Position numbers and translations under genes: made by a program. The notes under the pieces were generated by a model. That model was not told the origin of the DNA. It made no database searches and worked only from the letters and a program-made list of their open reading frames with translations. Source: Actinacidiphila glaucinigra (GTDB lineage: Bacteria > Actinomycetota > Actinomycetes > Streptomycetales > Streptomycetaceae). From it: a stretch of 64,000 bases of DNA. Of this stretch, positions 8,234-17,100 are shown piece by piece; the first letter of the stretch is position 1; every line of letters begins with the position of its first letter. The stretch lies in contig NZ_FZOF01000003.1 in assembly GCF_900188405.1 (NCBI RefSeq), positions 1 to 64,000 on the forward strand, read 5' to 3'.

Positions 8234-8247
8234 GGGCCGGTCGGCCC
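8234..8247. promoter_or_regulatory. DevR/OsdR-type inverted repeat upstream of the nitroreductase
   Basis: GGGCCGgtCGGCCC lies 60 bases before the nitroreductase ATG and is identical in its 14 bases to the core of the box at 6703-6718. Such exact recurrence in two short intergenic regions is unlikely by chance even at this GC content. Confidence 0.6.
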
Positions 8248-8306
8248 TCCCCGCGGGGCACCGCGGCGTGCAGGGTGGGAGACGCGCCGGCCGGAGGGAG
8301 CGCGTC

Positions 8307-9200
8307 ATGAATCCCACCACACTCAACGGGGCGACCCTGGAGAAGCTGATCTCCGCCGCCGTCGCGGCGCCCTCGTTCCGCGGCAGCCGGCCCTGGCGCT
8401 ACCGTCTCGATCCGGACACCGGCACCTTCCAGGTCCGCGCGGTCCCCGCACCGGGGGTGCCGGAGCCGGAGGCGGCTGCCCGGGCCCTGCACGTGTCCGT
8501 CGGCGCCGCGGTGTTCAACCTGCGGGTCGCCCTGGCGCACTTCGGCTGGGAGCCGGCCGTTCAGCTGCTGCCCGTGCCCGGCGACCCCGATCTGCTCGCC
8601 TCGGTGCGCCCGATCGGCCCGCGGCACGTCGGCGACAGCCCGTACCGGGACCTGTACGACGCCATCTGGCGCCGGCACAGCTGCCGTACGCCGTACTTCG
8701 CGCACTGCCCGACCGGGGCGGTCGTGCTGGAGCTGATCGACGCCGCCCACGCGGAGGGCGCCTCCCTGACCCTGCCGCGCACCGAGGAGACGCTGCGGCT
8801 GCTGCGGCTGACGGCGGAGGCCGAGCAGCGCGGCGAGACGGACGTGGGCCGCGCCGCCGGTTCCGGCGGCCGGGTCCACGAGGACTCCGGGGCCGGCGCC
8901 GCCGCCTCGCTCGATCCCGGGCGGAGGCCGCTGGTCGCCGTGCTGACCACGCCCGACGACTCGTGCGCGGACTGGCTGCGGGCGGGGCAGGCGATGGAGC
9001 GCGTGGTGCTCCTCGCGACGGCGCACACCGTCCATGCGACGCTGCTGCACGAGGCGATGGAGTGGCCGGACCTGCGGGCGGCGATGCGCACCACGGACTA
9101 CGGGCCGGGCCTGGTGCAGATGCTGATCCGGTTCGGCGCCGCGGCGACCGGGGACTGCGCGCCGCGGGTACCGGTCCGCGGGTCCGTGGAGCGCGGCTGA
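8307..9200 (+). CDS. Acg-family nitroreductase-like flavoprotein, 297 aa
   Basis: Resembles the Acg/Rv2032 group of nitroreductase-fold proteins, which are strongly induced by DevR/DosR in mycobacteria and sequester FMN rather than acting as classical nitroreductases. Visible features are the N-terminal LEKLISAAVAAPSFRGSRPWRYRL (nitroreductase N-terminal helix), a central RRHSCRTPY, and a C-terminal helix followed by LVQMLIRFG. GGAGGGAG stands before the ATG at 8307. It follows the response regulator on the same strand with its own inverted-repeat box, and its stop codon abuts the stop codon of the convergent histidine kinase with no gap. Catalysis is not certain for this subgroup. Confidence 0.86.
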   Translation: MNPTTLNGATLEKLISAAVAAPSFRGSRPWRYRLDPDTGTFQVRAVPAPGVPEPEAAARALHVSVGAAVFNLRVALAHFGWEPAVQLLPVPGDPDLLASVRPIGPRHVGDSPYRDLYDAIWRRHSCRTPYFAHCPTGAVVLELIDAAHAEGASLTLPRTEETLRLLRLTAEAEQRGETDVGRAAGSGGRVHEDSGAGAAASLDPGRRPLVAVLTTPDDSCADWLRAGQAMERVVLLATAHTVHATLLHEAMEWPDLRAAMRTTDYGPGLVQMLIRFGAAATGDCAPRVPVRGSVERG

Positions 9201-10928
9201 TCAGCGCGTACGGCCACCGTCCGACGGCACTCGCCAGACCAGGCGGGTGCCGCCCCGGCCGGGCGTTTCGAGGGTCATCGTGCCGCCGAGCCTCAGCGCG
9301 CGCTGCGCGAGGTTGGCCAGTCCGCTGCGGTGCCCGCCCTCGGGGATGCCCACCCCGTCGTCGCTGACGGCGAGGGTCAGCGTGCCCGAGCCGACGACGA
9401 GGGACACGTCCGCGGTGCGGGCGCTCGCGTGGCGGGCCACGTTCGACAGGGCCTCGCCGAGCACCGCCACCACGTGCTCGGCGACCGCGGCGGGCACGTC
9501 GGTGTCGATCAGGCCCTCCATGCGCAGCGAGGGGGTGAAGCCCAGGGCGGGCACCGCCTCCTCCACCGCCTTCGCCGTCCGCACCCGCAGCCCCTGGCGG
9601 GCGGGGCCGGTGTCGTGGCTGCGCAGCCCGAAGATCGTCGACCGGATGATCTTGATCGTCTCGTCCAGGTCGTCCACGGCCCGCAGCAGCCGCTCGCTCG
9701 CCTGCGGATGGTCCACGAACCGCACCGCGCTCTGCAGCGTCATCCCGGTCGCGAACAGCCGCTGGATCGCCAGGTCGTGCAGGTCACGGGCGATCCGGTC
9801 GTGGTCCTCCAGGAGGACGAGCTGCTCGGCCGACCGCCGGCGCTCGGCCAGTTCCATCGCCAGGGCCGCCGAGCCGGCGAAGCCCAGCAGCGGCGCCGTC
9901 TCCGCCTCCGTGAACGGCACCTCCCCCTCGGCACGGGCCAGCAGCAGCGCCCCGCGCACCCCCTGCGGGGTCGCCATCGGCACCGCCACCGCGGGGCCCA
10001 GACCTTCGAACCGGGGCGGGCCCGCCACCACCCGGGGGTCACGCTGGATGTCGACGCTGGTCAGCGGCTCGTTCGCGGCCATGGCCGCCCCGGTGAACGA
10101 TCCTTCGCACGGCAGTGTCAGCCCCCGGTGGGCGTCGGCGTCGATGCCGGTGGCGATCACCATCGTGATCCCGCCGCTCCCGGCCGGCAGGGCCAGCACC
10201 CCCAGGTCCGCGCCGAGGATCCGCCGTGCGTGCTCCACGATGAGCTCCAGCACCGCGTTCTCCCCCATGCCCGACAGCAGGCCCCGGGTGATCTCCGCGT
10301 TCGCCTCCAGCCACCGCTGCCGCGACCTGGCCTCCTCGTACAGCCGGGCGTTGTCGATCGCCACCCCGGCCGCCACCGCGAGGGTGGACAGCACCGTCTC
10401 GTCCTCGCCGTCGAACTCCTTGCCGCCCCGCTTCTCCGTCAGATAGAGGTTGCCGAACACCTCGTCGCGGACCCGGATCGGCACCCCCAGGAACGAGTGC
10501 ATCGGCGGGTGGTTCGGCGGGAAGCCGTACGAGGCCGGGTGCTGCCCGATCTCCTCCAGCCGCAACGGGGCCGGGCGGCGGATCAGCTCGCCCAGGATGC
10601 CGTGGCCCGAGGGCAGCGGCCCGATGGCCTCGATCTGCTCGTCGCCGACGCCCACCGTCAGGAACTGGGCCAGCCGCGCGTCGTCGCCGATCACGCCGAG
10701 CGCCCCGTACTCGGCGTCCACGAGCAGGACGGCGGCCTCCACGATCCGCCGCAGCACCTGCGGCAGATCCAGTTCCCGTCCGACCGTCAGCACCGCCTCC
10801 AGCAGGCTGTGCACACGGTCACGCGTCCCCCGCACCGCGTCGATGCGCGACTGCAGCTCGTCCAGCAACTCGTCGAGCTGCAACCGTGGCAGGCCCTCGG
10901 CGTCCTTGCTGCCGCCGCCAGTCCCCAC
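9201..10928 (-). CDS. DevS/DosT-like GAF-GAF sensor histidine kinase, 575 aa
   Basis: Two GAF domains (about 50-200 and 220-365) precede a HisKA_3 dimerisation domain with phospho-acceptor His384 (RIARDLHDLAIQRLF) and an HATPase domain (EALSNVARHA, then DDGVGIPEGG). GAF-A carries FPPNHPPMHSFLGVP, matching the heme-ligand region of mycobacterial DevS/DosT, so gas or redox sensing through heme is likely. There is no transmembrane segment, so it is cytoplasmic. The GTG at 10928 is preferred because GGAGG lies 5 bases upstream; the GTG at 10934 sits directly on that sequence. It is convergent with the nitroreductase and most likely phosphorylates the response regulator at 7,379-8,080. Confidence 0.92.
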   Translation of the reverse strand: MGTGGGSKDAEGLPRLQLDELLDELQSRIDAVRGTRDRVHSLLEAVLTVGRELDLPQVLRRIVEAAVLLVDAEYGALGVIGDDARLAQFLTVGVGDEQIEAIGPLPSGHGILGELIRRPAPLRLEEIGQHPASYGFPPNHPPMHSFLGVPIRVRDEVFGNLYLTEKRGGKEFDGEDETVLSTLAVAAGVAIDNARLYEEARSRQRWLEANAEITRGLLSGMGENAVLELIVEHARRILGADLGVLALPAGSGGITMVIATGIDADAHRGLTLPCEGSFTGAAMAANEPLTSVDIQRDPRVVAGPPRFEGLGPAVAVPMATPQGVRGALLLARAEGEVPFTEAETAPLLGFAGSAALAMELAERRRSAEQLVLLEDHDRIARDLHDLAIQRLFATGMTLQSAVRFVDHPQASERLLRAVDDLDETIKIIRSTIFGLRSHDTGPARQGLRVRTAKAVEEAVPALGFTPSLRMEGLIDTDVPAAVAEHVVAVLGEALSNVARHASARTADVSLVVGSGTLTLAVSDDGVGIPEGGHRSGLANLAQRALRLGGTMTLETPGRGGTRLVWRVPSDGGRTR

Positions 10929-11015
10929 CGGCACCTCCGTCCGCTGTGGCGGCCCTCGTGGGGCCCCCTCTCAAAGTAGCGCCACCCCGCCGGGAGGACG
11001 CGCGGAACGGCACCG

Positions 11016-12017
11016 CTAGTCGTGGCCGCGCTCCCCGGGCGGCACGGCCGCCCAGTGCTCGATCTTCTCGTCGGGCGCGAGCCGCGACAGCGCCTCGCCG
11101 AGCCTGCGGCAGACCTGCTCGATCTCGCGGCGGGTGTGCTCCCGTTCGGTGACGGTCGCCGACAGCAGCAGGGCGGTCAGCGCGGCGGACCCGTTGAAGG
11201 CCTGGAGGGTCGCCATCTTGGCGAACAGGTCGAGCCCGGCGAACGGGCCGGACCCGGCCGCGGCGGCGTCGATCGCAATGAGCGAGGTGATCAGGGCGCA
11301 GGGCGCGGCGCCCGCCAGCTGGAAGCGGAACGCGGCCCAGATCAGCAGCGGAGAGACGAGGAAGAGCAGCCCTGGTGTGCTGTGGGTGGCCACCACCGTG
11401 ACGAGCGCGGTGCCCGCCAGGAGGGCCGTCGCCTCCGCCCAGCGGTACGCCGGGACCCCGCGCGGCAGCCGGGCGGTGCGCAGCACGAGCAGCAGCGGCG
11501 CGATCACCAGCACCCCCATCGCGTCGCCGGTCCACCACACCGACCAGGTGGGCCAGAAGTCGCCGGCCGGTACGGCCCCGGAGGCCACCAGCACGCCGCT
11601 GCCGATCGTCGCGCTGATCAGCATGCCGCCGAGCGCGCCGAGGAAGACCAGGGCGAGCGCGTCCTGCAGCCGGTCGAGTTCGACGCGGAACCCCACCCTG
11701 CGCAGCAGCAGGACGGCGCACACCGGGGCGAGCGTGTTGCCCGCGACGATCCCCAGCACGGGCAGGAACGACGGCCCGATCATGATGTTGACGGCGAACG
11801 CGCCGATGGCGATCCCGGGCCACAGCCGGATGCCGCCGAGCAGCAGGCCGACCAGTGCGATCCCGGTCGGCGGCCACATCGGGGTGACCTGACCGCGCAC
11901 CAGTTGCTGCTCCAGTCCGATGCGGGCCCCGCCGTAGTACGCGGCGGCCATGACCAGCACCCACAGGGCCGTGGCCCGGTGGCGCCGCAGCCCCTGCGCG
12001 TACCCGCCCGCGGTCAT
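11016..12017 (-). CDS. MASE1-domain integral membrane sensor protein, 333 aa
   Basis: About eight hydrophobic segments cover residues 15-290, with MASE1 hallmarks (VTPMWPPTGIALVGLLLGG, WWTGDAMGVLVIAPLLL). In most bacteria MASE1 is the N-terminal input module of a kinase or cyclase; here only a short soluble tail of about 40 residues (EREHTRREIEQVCRRLGEAL) follows, so the module stands alone. Its ATG overlaps the TGA of the upstream PP2C gene (ATGA at 12014-12017), indicating translational coupling and a joint function: membrane sensing by this protein, dephosphorylation by its partner. No ribosome binding site of its own is obvious, consistent with coupling. Ligand unknown. Confidence 0.85.
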   Translation of the reverse strand: MTAGGYAQGLRRHRATALWVLVMAAAYYGGARIGLEQQLVRGQVTPMWPPTGIALVGLLLGGIRLWPGIAIGAFAVNIMIGPSFLPVLGIVAGNTLAPVCAVLLLRRVGFRVELDRLQDALALVFLGALGGMLISATIGSGVLVASGAVPAGDFWPTWSVWWTGDAMGVLVIAPLLLVLRTARLPRGVPAYRWAEATALLAGTALVTVVATHSTPGLLFLVSPLLIWAAFRFQLAGAAPCALITSLIAIDAAAAGSGPFAGLDLFAKMATLQAFNGSAALTALLLSATVTEREHTRREIEQVCRRLGEALSRLAPDEKIEHWAAVPPGERGHD

Positions 12018-12850
12018 GGGGCCGCCGTCCCGCGGGGGCCGCCGTGCCCGAGGACGAGCACCGCGGCGTCGTCGCTGTGGCCGGTGAGGTCGGCCACGGC
12101 GATCACCCGGGCGGCCAGCTCGTCGGGGTCGGCGGAGCAGCCGGCTGCGGCCAGCTCCGCCACGCGGGCCAGCCCCTCGTCGATCGGATGGCCGGGGCCC
12201 TCCACCACCCCGTCGGTGACCAGCACGAAGGCACCGGTGCCGGACAGGACACGGCGGCTCGACGGGTACTTCTCGCCGTCGAGGATGCCCAGAGGCAGGC
12301 CGCCCTCGTCCAGCACGACCTCGCAGCGGCCGTCGTCGGTGGCCCACACCGCCGGGACGTGCCCGGCGCGGGCGTCGACCAGTTCGCGGCTCTCCGGGTC
12401 GAAGCGCAGGAAGGTGCAGGTCACGAAGAGCCCGGATCCCATGGAGATCAGCAGGTCGTTGGTGCGGGCGAGCACCTCCGCCGGTTCCGTGGTGGCGACG
12501 GCGACGGCGCGCAGGCAGGTGCGCACCTGGCCCATGTAGGCGGCGGCCTCGACGTCGTGGCCCTGAACGTCACCGATCGCGCAGCCGACGGTGCCGTCCG
12601 GCATGGGGAACACGTCGTACCAGTCGCCGCCGATGTCGAGCCCGTCGCGGGCAGGGGCGTACCGGCCCGCCACGCGCAGCCCCCGGACGGCGGGGAGGGC
12701 GGCGCCGAGGGTGTGCCGCTGCAGGGCGGCTGCCAGCTCCACCCGAGCCTGCTGCATCTTGATCCGCTCCAGGATGCGGCCGGTGAGCTGTCCGAGTGTG
12801 TTCAACAGCTCCTCGGCGCTGCTGGAGGGAGCGGTGTGACGTCGGGACAT
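12014..12850 (-). CDS. PP2C/SpoIIE-type serine phosphatase, 278 aa
   Basis: A short N-terminal helix (about 10-45) leads into a SpoIIE-type PP2C domain with the metal-binding Asp residues in GGDWYDVF, GDVQGHDVEAA, VLVTDGVVE and GHSDDAAVLVL. Proteins of this kind dephosphorylate anti-sigma-factor antagonists and so release stress sigma factors. No anti-sigma or antagonist gene is adjacent; instead it overlaps the MASE1 gene by four bases. Some features of larger SpoIIE proteins (PAS, GAF, HATPase) are absent, which suggests the MASE1 protein supplies the sensory input. The ATG at 12850 is the first start after the intergenic gap to the LuxR gene. Confidence 0.9.
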   Translation of the reverse strand: MSRRHTAPSSSAEELLNTLGQLTGRILERIKMQQARVELAAALQRHTLGAALPAVRGLRVAGRYAPARDGLDIGGDWYDVFPMPDGTVGCAIGDVQGHDVEAAAYMGQVRTCLRAVAVATTEPAEVLARTNDLLISMGSGLFVTCTFLRFDPESRELVDARAGHVPAVWATDDGRCEVVLDEGGLPLGILDGEKYPSSRRVLSGTGAFVLVTDGVVEGPGHPIDEGLARVAELAAAGCSADPDELAARVIAVADLTGHSDDAAVLVLGHGGPRGTAAP

Positions 12851-12923
12851 GGCACCAACGCTCCGGGGCCTCGGGCACTCACGCCCCTCTCACCCTACGC
12901 CCCCGGGCCCTCCCGCACCCTGC

Positions 12924-13925
12924 TCAGAGCCAGCCGCGGCGGGCCGCCTGCCATGCGAGCTGCATGCGGGTCGCGGCGCCGGCGAGCGTCATCATGTGCT
13001 GGATGTGGCGCTGGACGGTGCGCCGGCTCAGGCCCATCTGGCTGGCGATGGCCTTGTCCGCGACGCCCGCGACGAGCAGCGACAGCAGCCGGCGGTCGGT
13101 CTCGCTCAGCGGGTCGGATTCGTCGGCGCCGTCGGCGCCGCTCACCGCACCGGAGGCGCTGACGTGCAGCGGGACCGCATCCTCCCAGTAGCGTTCGAAC
13201 AGCGCGGTCAGCGCCCCCAGGAGGCTGCTGTCGCGCAGCAGCGCCGCGGTCGGTTCGTTCGGGCTGCCGTGCGGGCCGCCGGGGACCAGGGGACAGATGG
13301 CGATGCTGCGGTCGGCGACCGCGAGCCGCAGCGGCAGATGGGGCACGGAGCGGGCCATCTCCCCGGCCTGGACCCCCTCGACGACGTTGTCGATGGCCCC
13401 GTCGTCGTCGAAGAACGCCCGCTCGTACAGGACCCGGTAGCGCACGCCGCGGGCCAGCGCGTCGTACTCGGCGCGGTTGCTCCCCGAGGGCATGGCGACG
13501 TACTGGGCCTTGCAGAACCAGAGCACCTCGTGGCGTGCGTTCTCCTGCATCTGCCGCAGGTTCTGGCGCAGCGCCTCGCTGCCGGTGATGACCTCGATGA
13601 GCTGACCGGCGTCCTGGCGGCGCGCGGTGCTGCGGTAGCTCTCCAGCAGGTCGGTGACCGCGGTGCGGGCCTTGTCGAGGGAGTCGGCCTGGCGTTGCAG
13701 CCGCGGCAGCAGGGCCACGTCGGGCGGTGTCGCCGCGTACTGGCGGGGGAGGCCGTCGGTGGGGCTGGCCAGCCCCTTGGTGGCGAGGGAGGTGAGGACG
13801 CCCTCCGTCTGCCCGGGTGGCAGGCCCGTCTGGGCGGCGACCTCGTCCGCCGAGGCGGTGGCGGTGGCGACCAGAAGCCGGTAGACGGTCTCCTCGACCG
13901 CGGTGAGGCCAGCCACCTCGAGCAT
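12924..13925 (-). CDS. TrmB-like/LuxR fused transcriptional regulator, 333 aa
   Basis: Two DNA-binding modules in one chain. Residues about 5-70 form a TrmB-like winged helix (LTAVEETVYRLLVATATASADEVAA, then LATKGLASP). The middle (90-240) looks like a phospholipase D-like or ligand-binding domain shared by this actinobacterial group. Residues about 265-330 are a LuxR-type helix-turn-helix (LSETDRRLLSLLVAGVADKAIASQMGLS, then RRTVQRHIQHMM). The ATG at 13925 is set by GGAGGA 7 bases upstream; TATATT at 14010-14005 on the minus strand is a -10 candidate. It lies downstream of the subtilase gene with the hairpin at 14084 between them. Regulated genes are not known. Confidence 0.85.
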   Translation of the reverse strand: MLEVAGLTAVEETVYRLLVATATASADEVAAQTGLPPGQTEGVLTSLATKGLASPTDGLPRQYAATPPDVALLPRLQRQADSLDKARTAVTDLLESYRSTARRQDAGQLIEVITGSEALRQNLRQMQENARHEVLWFCKAQYVAMPSGSNRAEYDALARGVRYRVLYERAFFDDDGAIDNVVEGVQAGEMARSVPHLPLRLAVADRSIAICPLVPGGPHGSPNEPTAALLRDSSLLGALTALFERYWEDAVPLHVSASGAVSGADGADESDPLSETDRRLLSLLVAGVADKAIASQMGLSRRTVQRHIQHMMTLAGAATRMQLAWQAARRGWL

Positions 13926-14083
13926 GCCGCATTCCTCCGGTCCGGGACGGGTCCGCACGGCATGCGCACCAGGCGCATGAGCCGCACATATCGTTAAAGA
14001 CCGGAATATACCCGGGGAATGTTTCGTGACCATGGCGCGGCGGGTGCCGGGGCCCACACTCCCCTGCACCCGCCGCTGTGTCA

Positions 14084-14107
14084 ACGGTGACGCCCCACCG
14101 TCACCGT
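14084..14107 (-). terminator. Hairpin at the 3' end of the subtilase gene
   Basis: ACGGTGACG (14084-14092) and CGTCACCGT (14099-14107) form a perfect 9-bp stem with a 6-base loop. The 3' arm overlaps the subtilase stop codon. No U-run follows, as is usual for terminators at this GC content. Confidence 0.45.
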
Positions 14108-17100
14108 CCTCCGGAGTTCCGTGCGCCGCTGTGCAGATACGCACGGTCCACCGTCTGCCGGACGCTGTTGCCCGCCGCGTCGGTCGCGGTCACGCGCAGC
14201 GTCACATAGGCGTCGCCGCGTACCCGCGACGGACGCTCCACGGCGGCGGTGAAACCGCCACCCTTGCGGGCCGTGGCGGCCCGGGTCCAGGTCCGCCCGT
14301 CGTCGTAGGACGTCTCGACCCGCACGGTCACCCCGCGCGGCGCGGCCACGCCGTCCTGCATCCGCACGTTCAGGCCCAGGGTGTGGCGGCGGGCGGGACC
14401 CACCGCGTTGCGGGCGTCGACCGGCACCGTGTAGTCGACCTGCAGCAGGGGCAGCGCCGTCGGCTGCGCCGCGGTGCCCGAGCGGAACGTCCACGAGGTG
14501 CGGGTGCCGGTGCCGAACCGCCAGTCGTCCGAGGTGCGGGCGGTGGTCAGGTCCAGCCGGTACCGGGCGTCGCCCGCGGGCACCTCGAAGTTGCCCCAGG
14601 CGCCCTGGTCGGACTCGGCGATCCGCTTCCCGTCGCGGTAGAGCACCGCGGTGGCGGTGTCGTCCACCGGCGCTGCGGCGCCGGCACGGGCCGTGCCGGT
14701 CCCGATGCCCCCACCGAAGCCGTTGAGCTCATAGAACGAATAGTGGCCGGTGCCGGAGTCGTTGAACTCCGGAACGAAGAGGGACAGGGTGTTGCCGTTG
14801 CGCACCGACGGCCAGGCCGCGCCGCGCGGGATCGACGGACGGACCACGGCCCCGAACCAGCGCTCCGTGGCCTTCTGACCGGGCCGGTAGGTGCGCGGCA
14901 CGTTCTGCATGCCCGCCCCGAGCGGGGTGTCCATGCCGAACACGACGTTGTGGTGCACGGTGTGGCGCCACAGGGTGTCCCCGCCGGTCACGTACTCCAC
15001 ACGCTCAAGGCCCGTCGGCACCTCACGGCTGTACTGGTTCCAGGCGGTGTCCTGGTACGGACGCCACCCGAAGCGCTGCTCACTCGCCCACTGCGAGGCA
15101 CCGGTACGGGTGTAGGTGCTGCGGACCACGGCGCTCTCGCGCTCGGAGACGGTGTGCACCAGGTTCTTCGGGACGAAGCCCTTGGACACCTGCATCACGT
15201 CGTACAGGTACGGGCTGCGCACCGTGCCGGAGAACTCCACCGTGGTGGTCCGCTTGTTGATGTGCTTGAGGAGCGCGGTGCCCTCCGCCGAGCCGGCGCG
15301 CATGGTGGGCACGGCCATCCGGTCACCGGTCGGGCTCCAGCGCGTCCAGGGGTAGAAGCCGTCCTCCACGACCAGCATCAGCGCCTTGGCCCCGGCCGCC
15401 TTGGCCGCCGCGGCGAGCTCCCGGTCGTCGGTGAAGTGCCAGCGGACGACGGCCAGTTTCCCGCGGACGCCGGCCTTCTTCAGCTCGGCCGCGGTGCCGG
15501 TGCCGGCGTCGACGGCGGTCAGCTTGGCGCCCTTGTCGTCGAAGGCCGGGGAGGCGGGCACGTAGTACGGGGTGAAGGCCGGCGACGTGCCGGAGACCTT
15601 CGCCCGCAGTTGCGGGGCGACCAGCTGCCAGCGCGAGGCGTACTCGAAGTCGCCGTCGGTGACGCGCGCGGTGGGGCTGACGTAGAGCCGCTTGGCGATG
15701 TCGAAGAACATCACGCCCTGGATCAGGCCGTTGCCGTCGATCTTCCGGTACGTCTGGTAGCTGAGGATGCCGCGCTGCTCGGCGGGCCGGGGCGTGCGGA
15801 TCTTCACCTCGGTGACCTTGGAGGCGTCGAGCGTCACCGTGGTGTCCTTGGTGACCTTCACCTCCGGGTTGACCACCTCGCGGAGCTCCTGGCCGTCGGC
15901 GGCCCTGTCCAGCGTCCCGAAGCTGAGCTGGTAGGTGCCCTCCTCGACCTCGGCGACGCCGGGCTCGACGGCGCTGTACGCCACGAACCCGTCGGCGCCC
16001 CAGATCGTCGGCGCCGCGCCCTCGATGACCTTGCCGTCGGCGTCGCGGGCGACCACGGTCAACTTGTGCTTGGGGGCGTGCACGTTGAGGCTGACGGTGG
16101 TGTGGGCGACAACGGTGCCGTCGGCCGCCGCGGCGGTGACGTAGCCGTAGTACTTCCCGCGCGCGGCGTGGGCCGCGTCGGTGCTCAGCGGGACGTCGGC
16201 GGTGGCACCGGGCGCGATGCTCACGGTGCCGGAGCCGAGGGTGACGACCCCGTCGGGCAGCGCGCGCCCGGTTCCGGTGGACAGCTTGACGGCCAGCTTC
16301 AGATCGACCGTCTTGTCACCGGTGTTGGTGTAGCGCACGGTGGCCGCCTGCTGCCGCCCCGCCTTTCCGCCGTTCTGGACCGGGGGCAGCACGACCGTGC
16401 CGGTCGCGGTGATCGGGCCGGTGGCGGTGGCCAGGTCGATGCGGCCGCCGCCCTGCTCGGTCACCTTGGTGCCGGGCACCGTGCGCGAAGTGCTGATCAG
16501 CGCGTCCTTGATCTGCTGCGCGCCCCAGCCCGGGTGCTGCTGCGCCAGCAGCGCCGCGGCACCCGCGACGTGCGGAGTCGCCATCGACGTGCCCGAGGCG
16601 GCGACGTAGTTCGCGTCGACCGGGTCGCCCATGGTGGTGCCCGCGGCACGGGCGGCCACGATGCCCACCCCCGGGGCGGTCACGTCGGGCTTGACGGCGC
16701 CGTCGCCGAAGCGCGGGCCGCGGCTGGAGAAGGAGGCGAGGGAGTCGTCCCGGTCGACGGCGCCGACGGTGAGCGCCGCGTCGGCCGCGCCCGGCGATCC
16801 GACGGTGGACGGCCCCGGGCCGGCGTTGCCCGCGGCGATGACGAACAGCGTGTCCGTCGACGCGGTCAGGGTGTTGACGGCCTGGCTCATCGGGTCGGTG
16901 CCATCGGTCTGCATGTCCGCACCGAGGCTCATGTTGACGACCTTGGCGTGCTCGCCCGCCGCCCACTCCATACCGTCGATGACCTGCGACTCCGACCCGG
17001 AGCCCTCGTCACCGAGCACCTTGCCGACCAGCAGGTCCGCCTTCGGCGCCACACCGCGCCGGGTCCCCGCCGACGCCGCGCCGGTGCCCCCGACGATGGA

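Noticed and set aside
10951..10965. GGCCCTCGTGGGGCC upstream of the DevS-like kinase as a third DevR-type box
   Set aside because: Arms are shorter (5-5-5) and the core differs from the two identical boxes; too degenerate to call.
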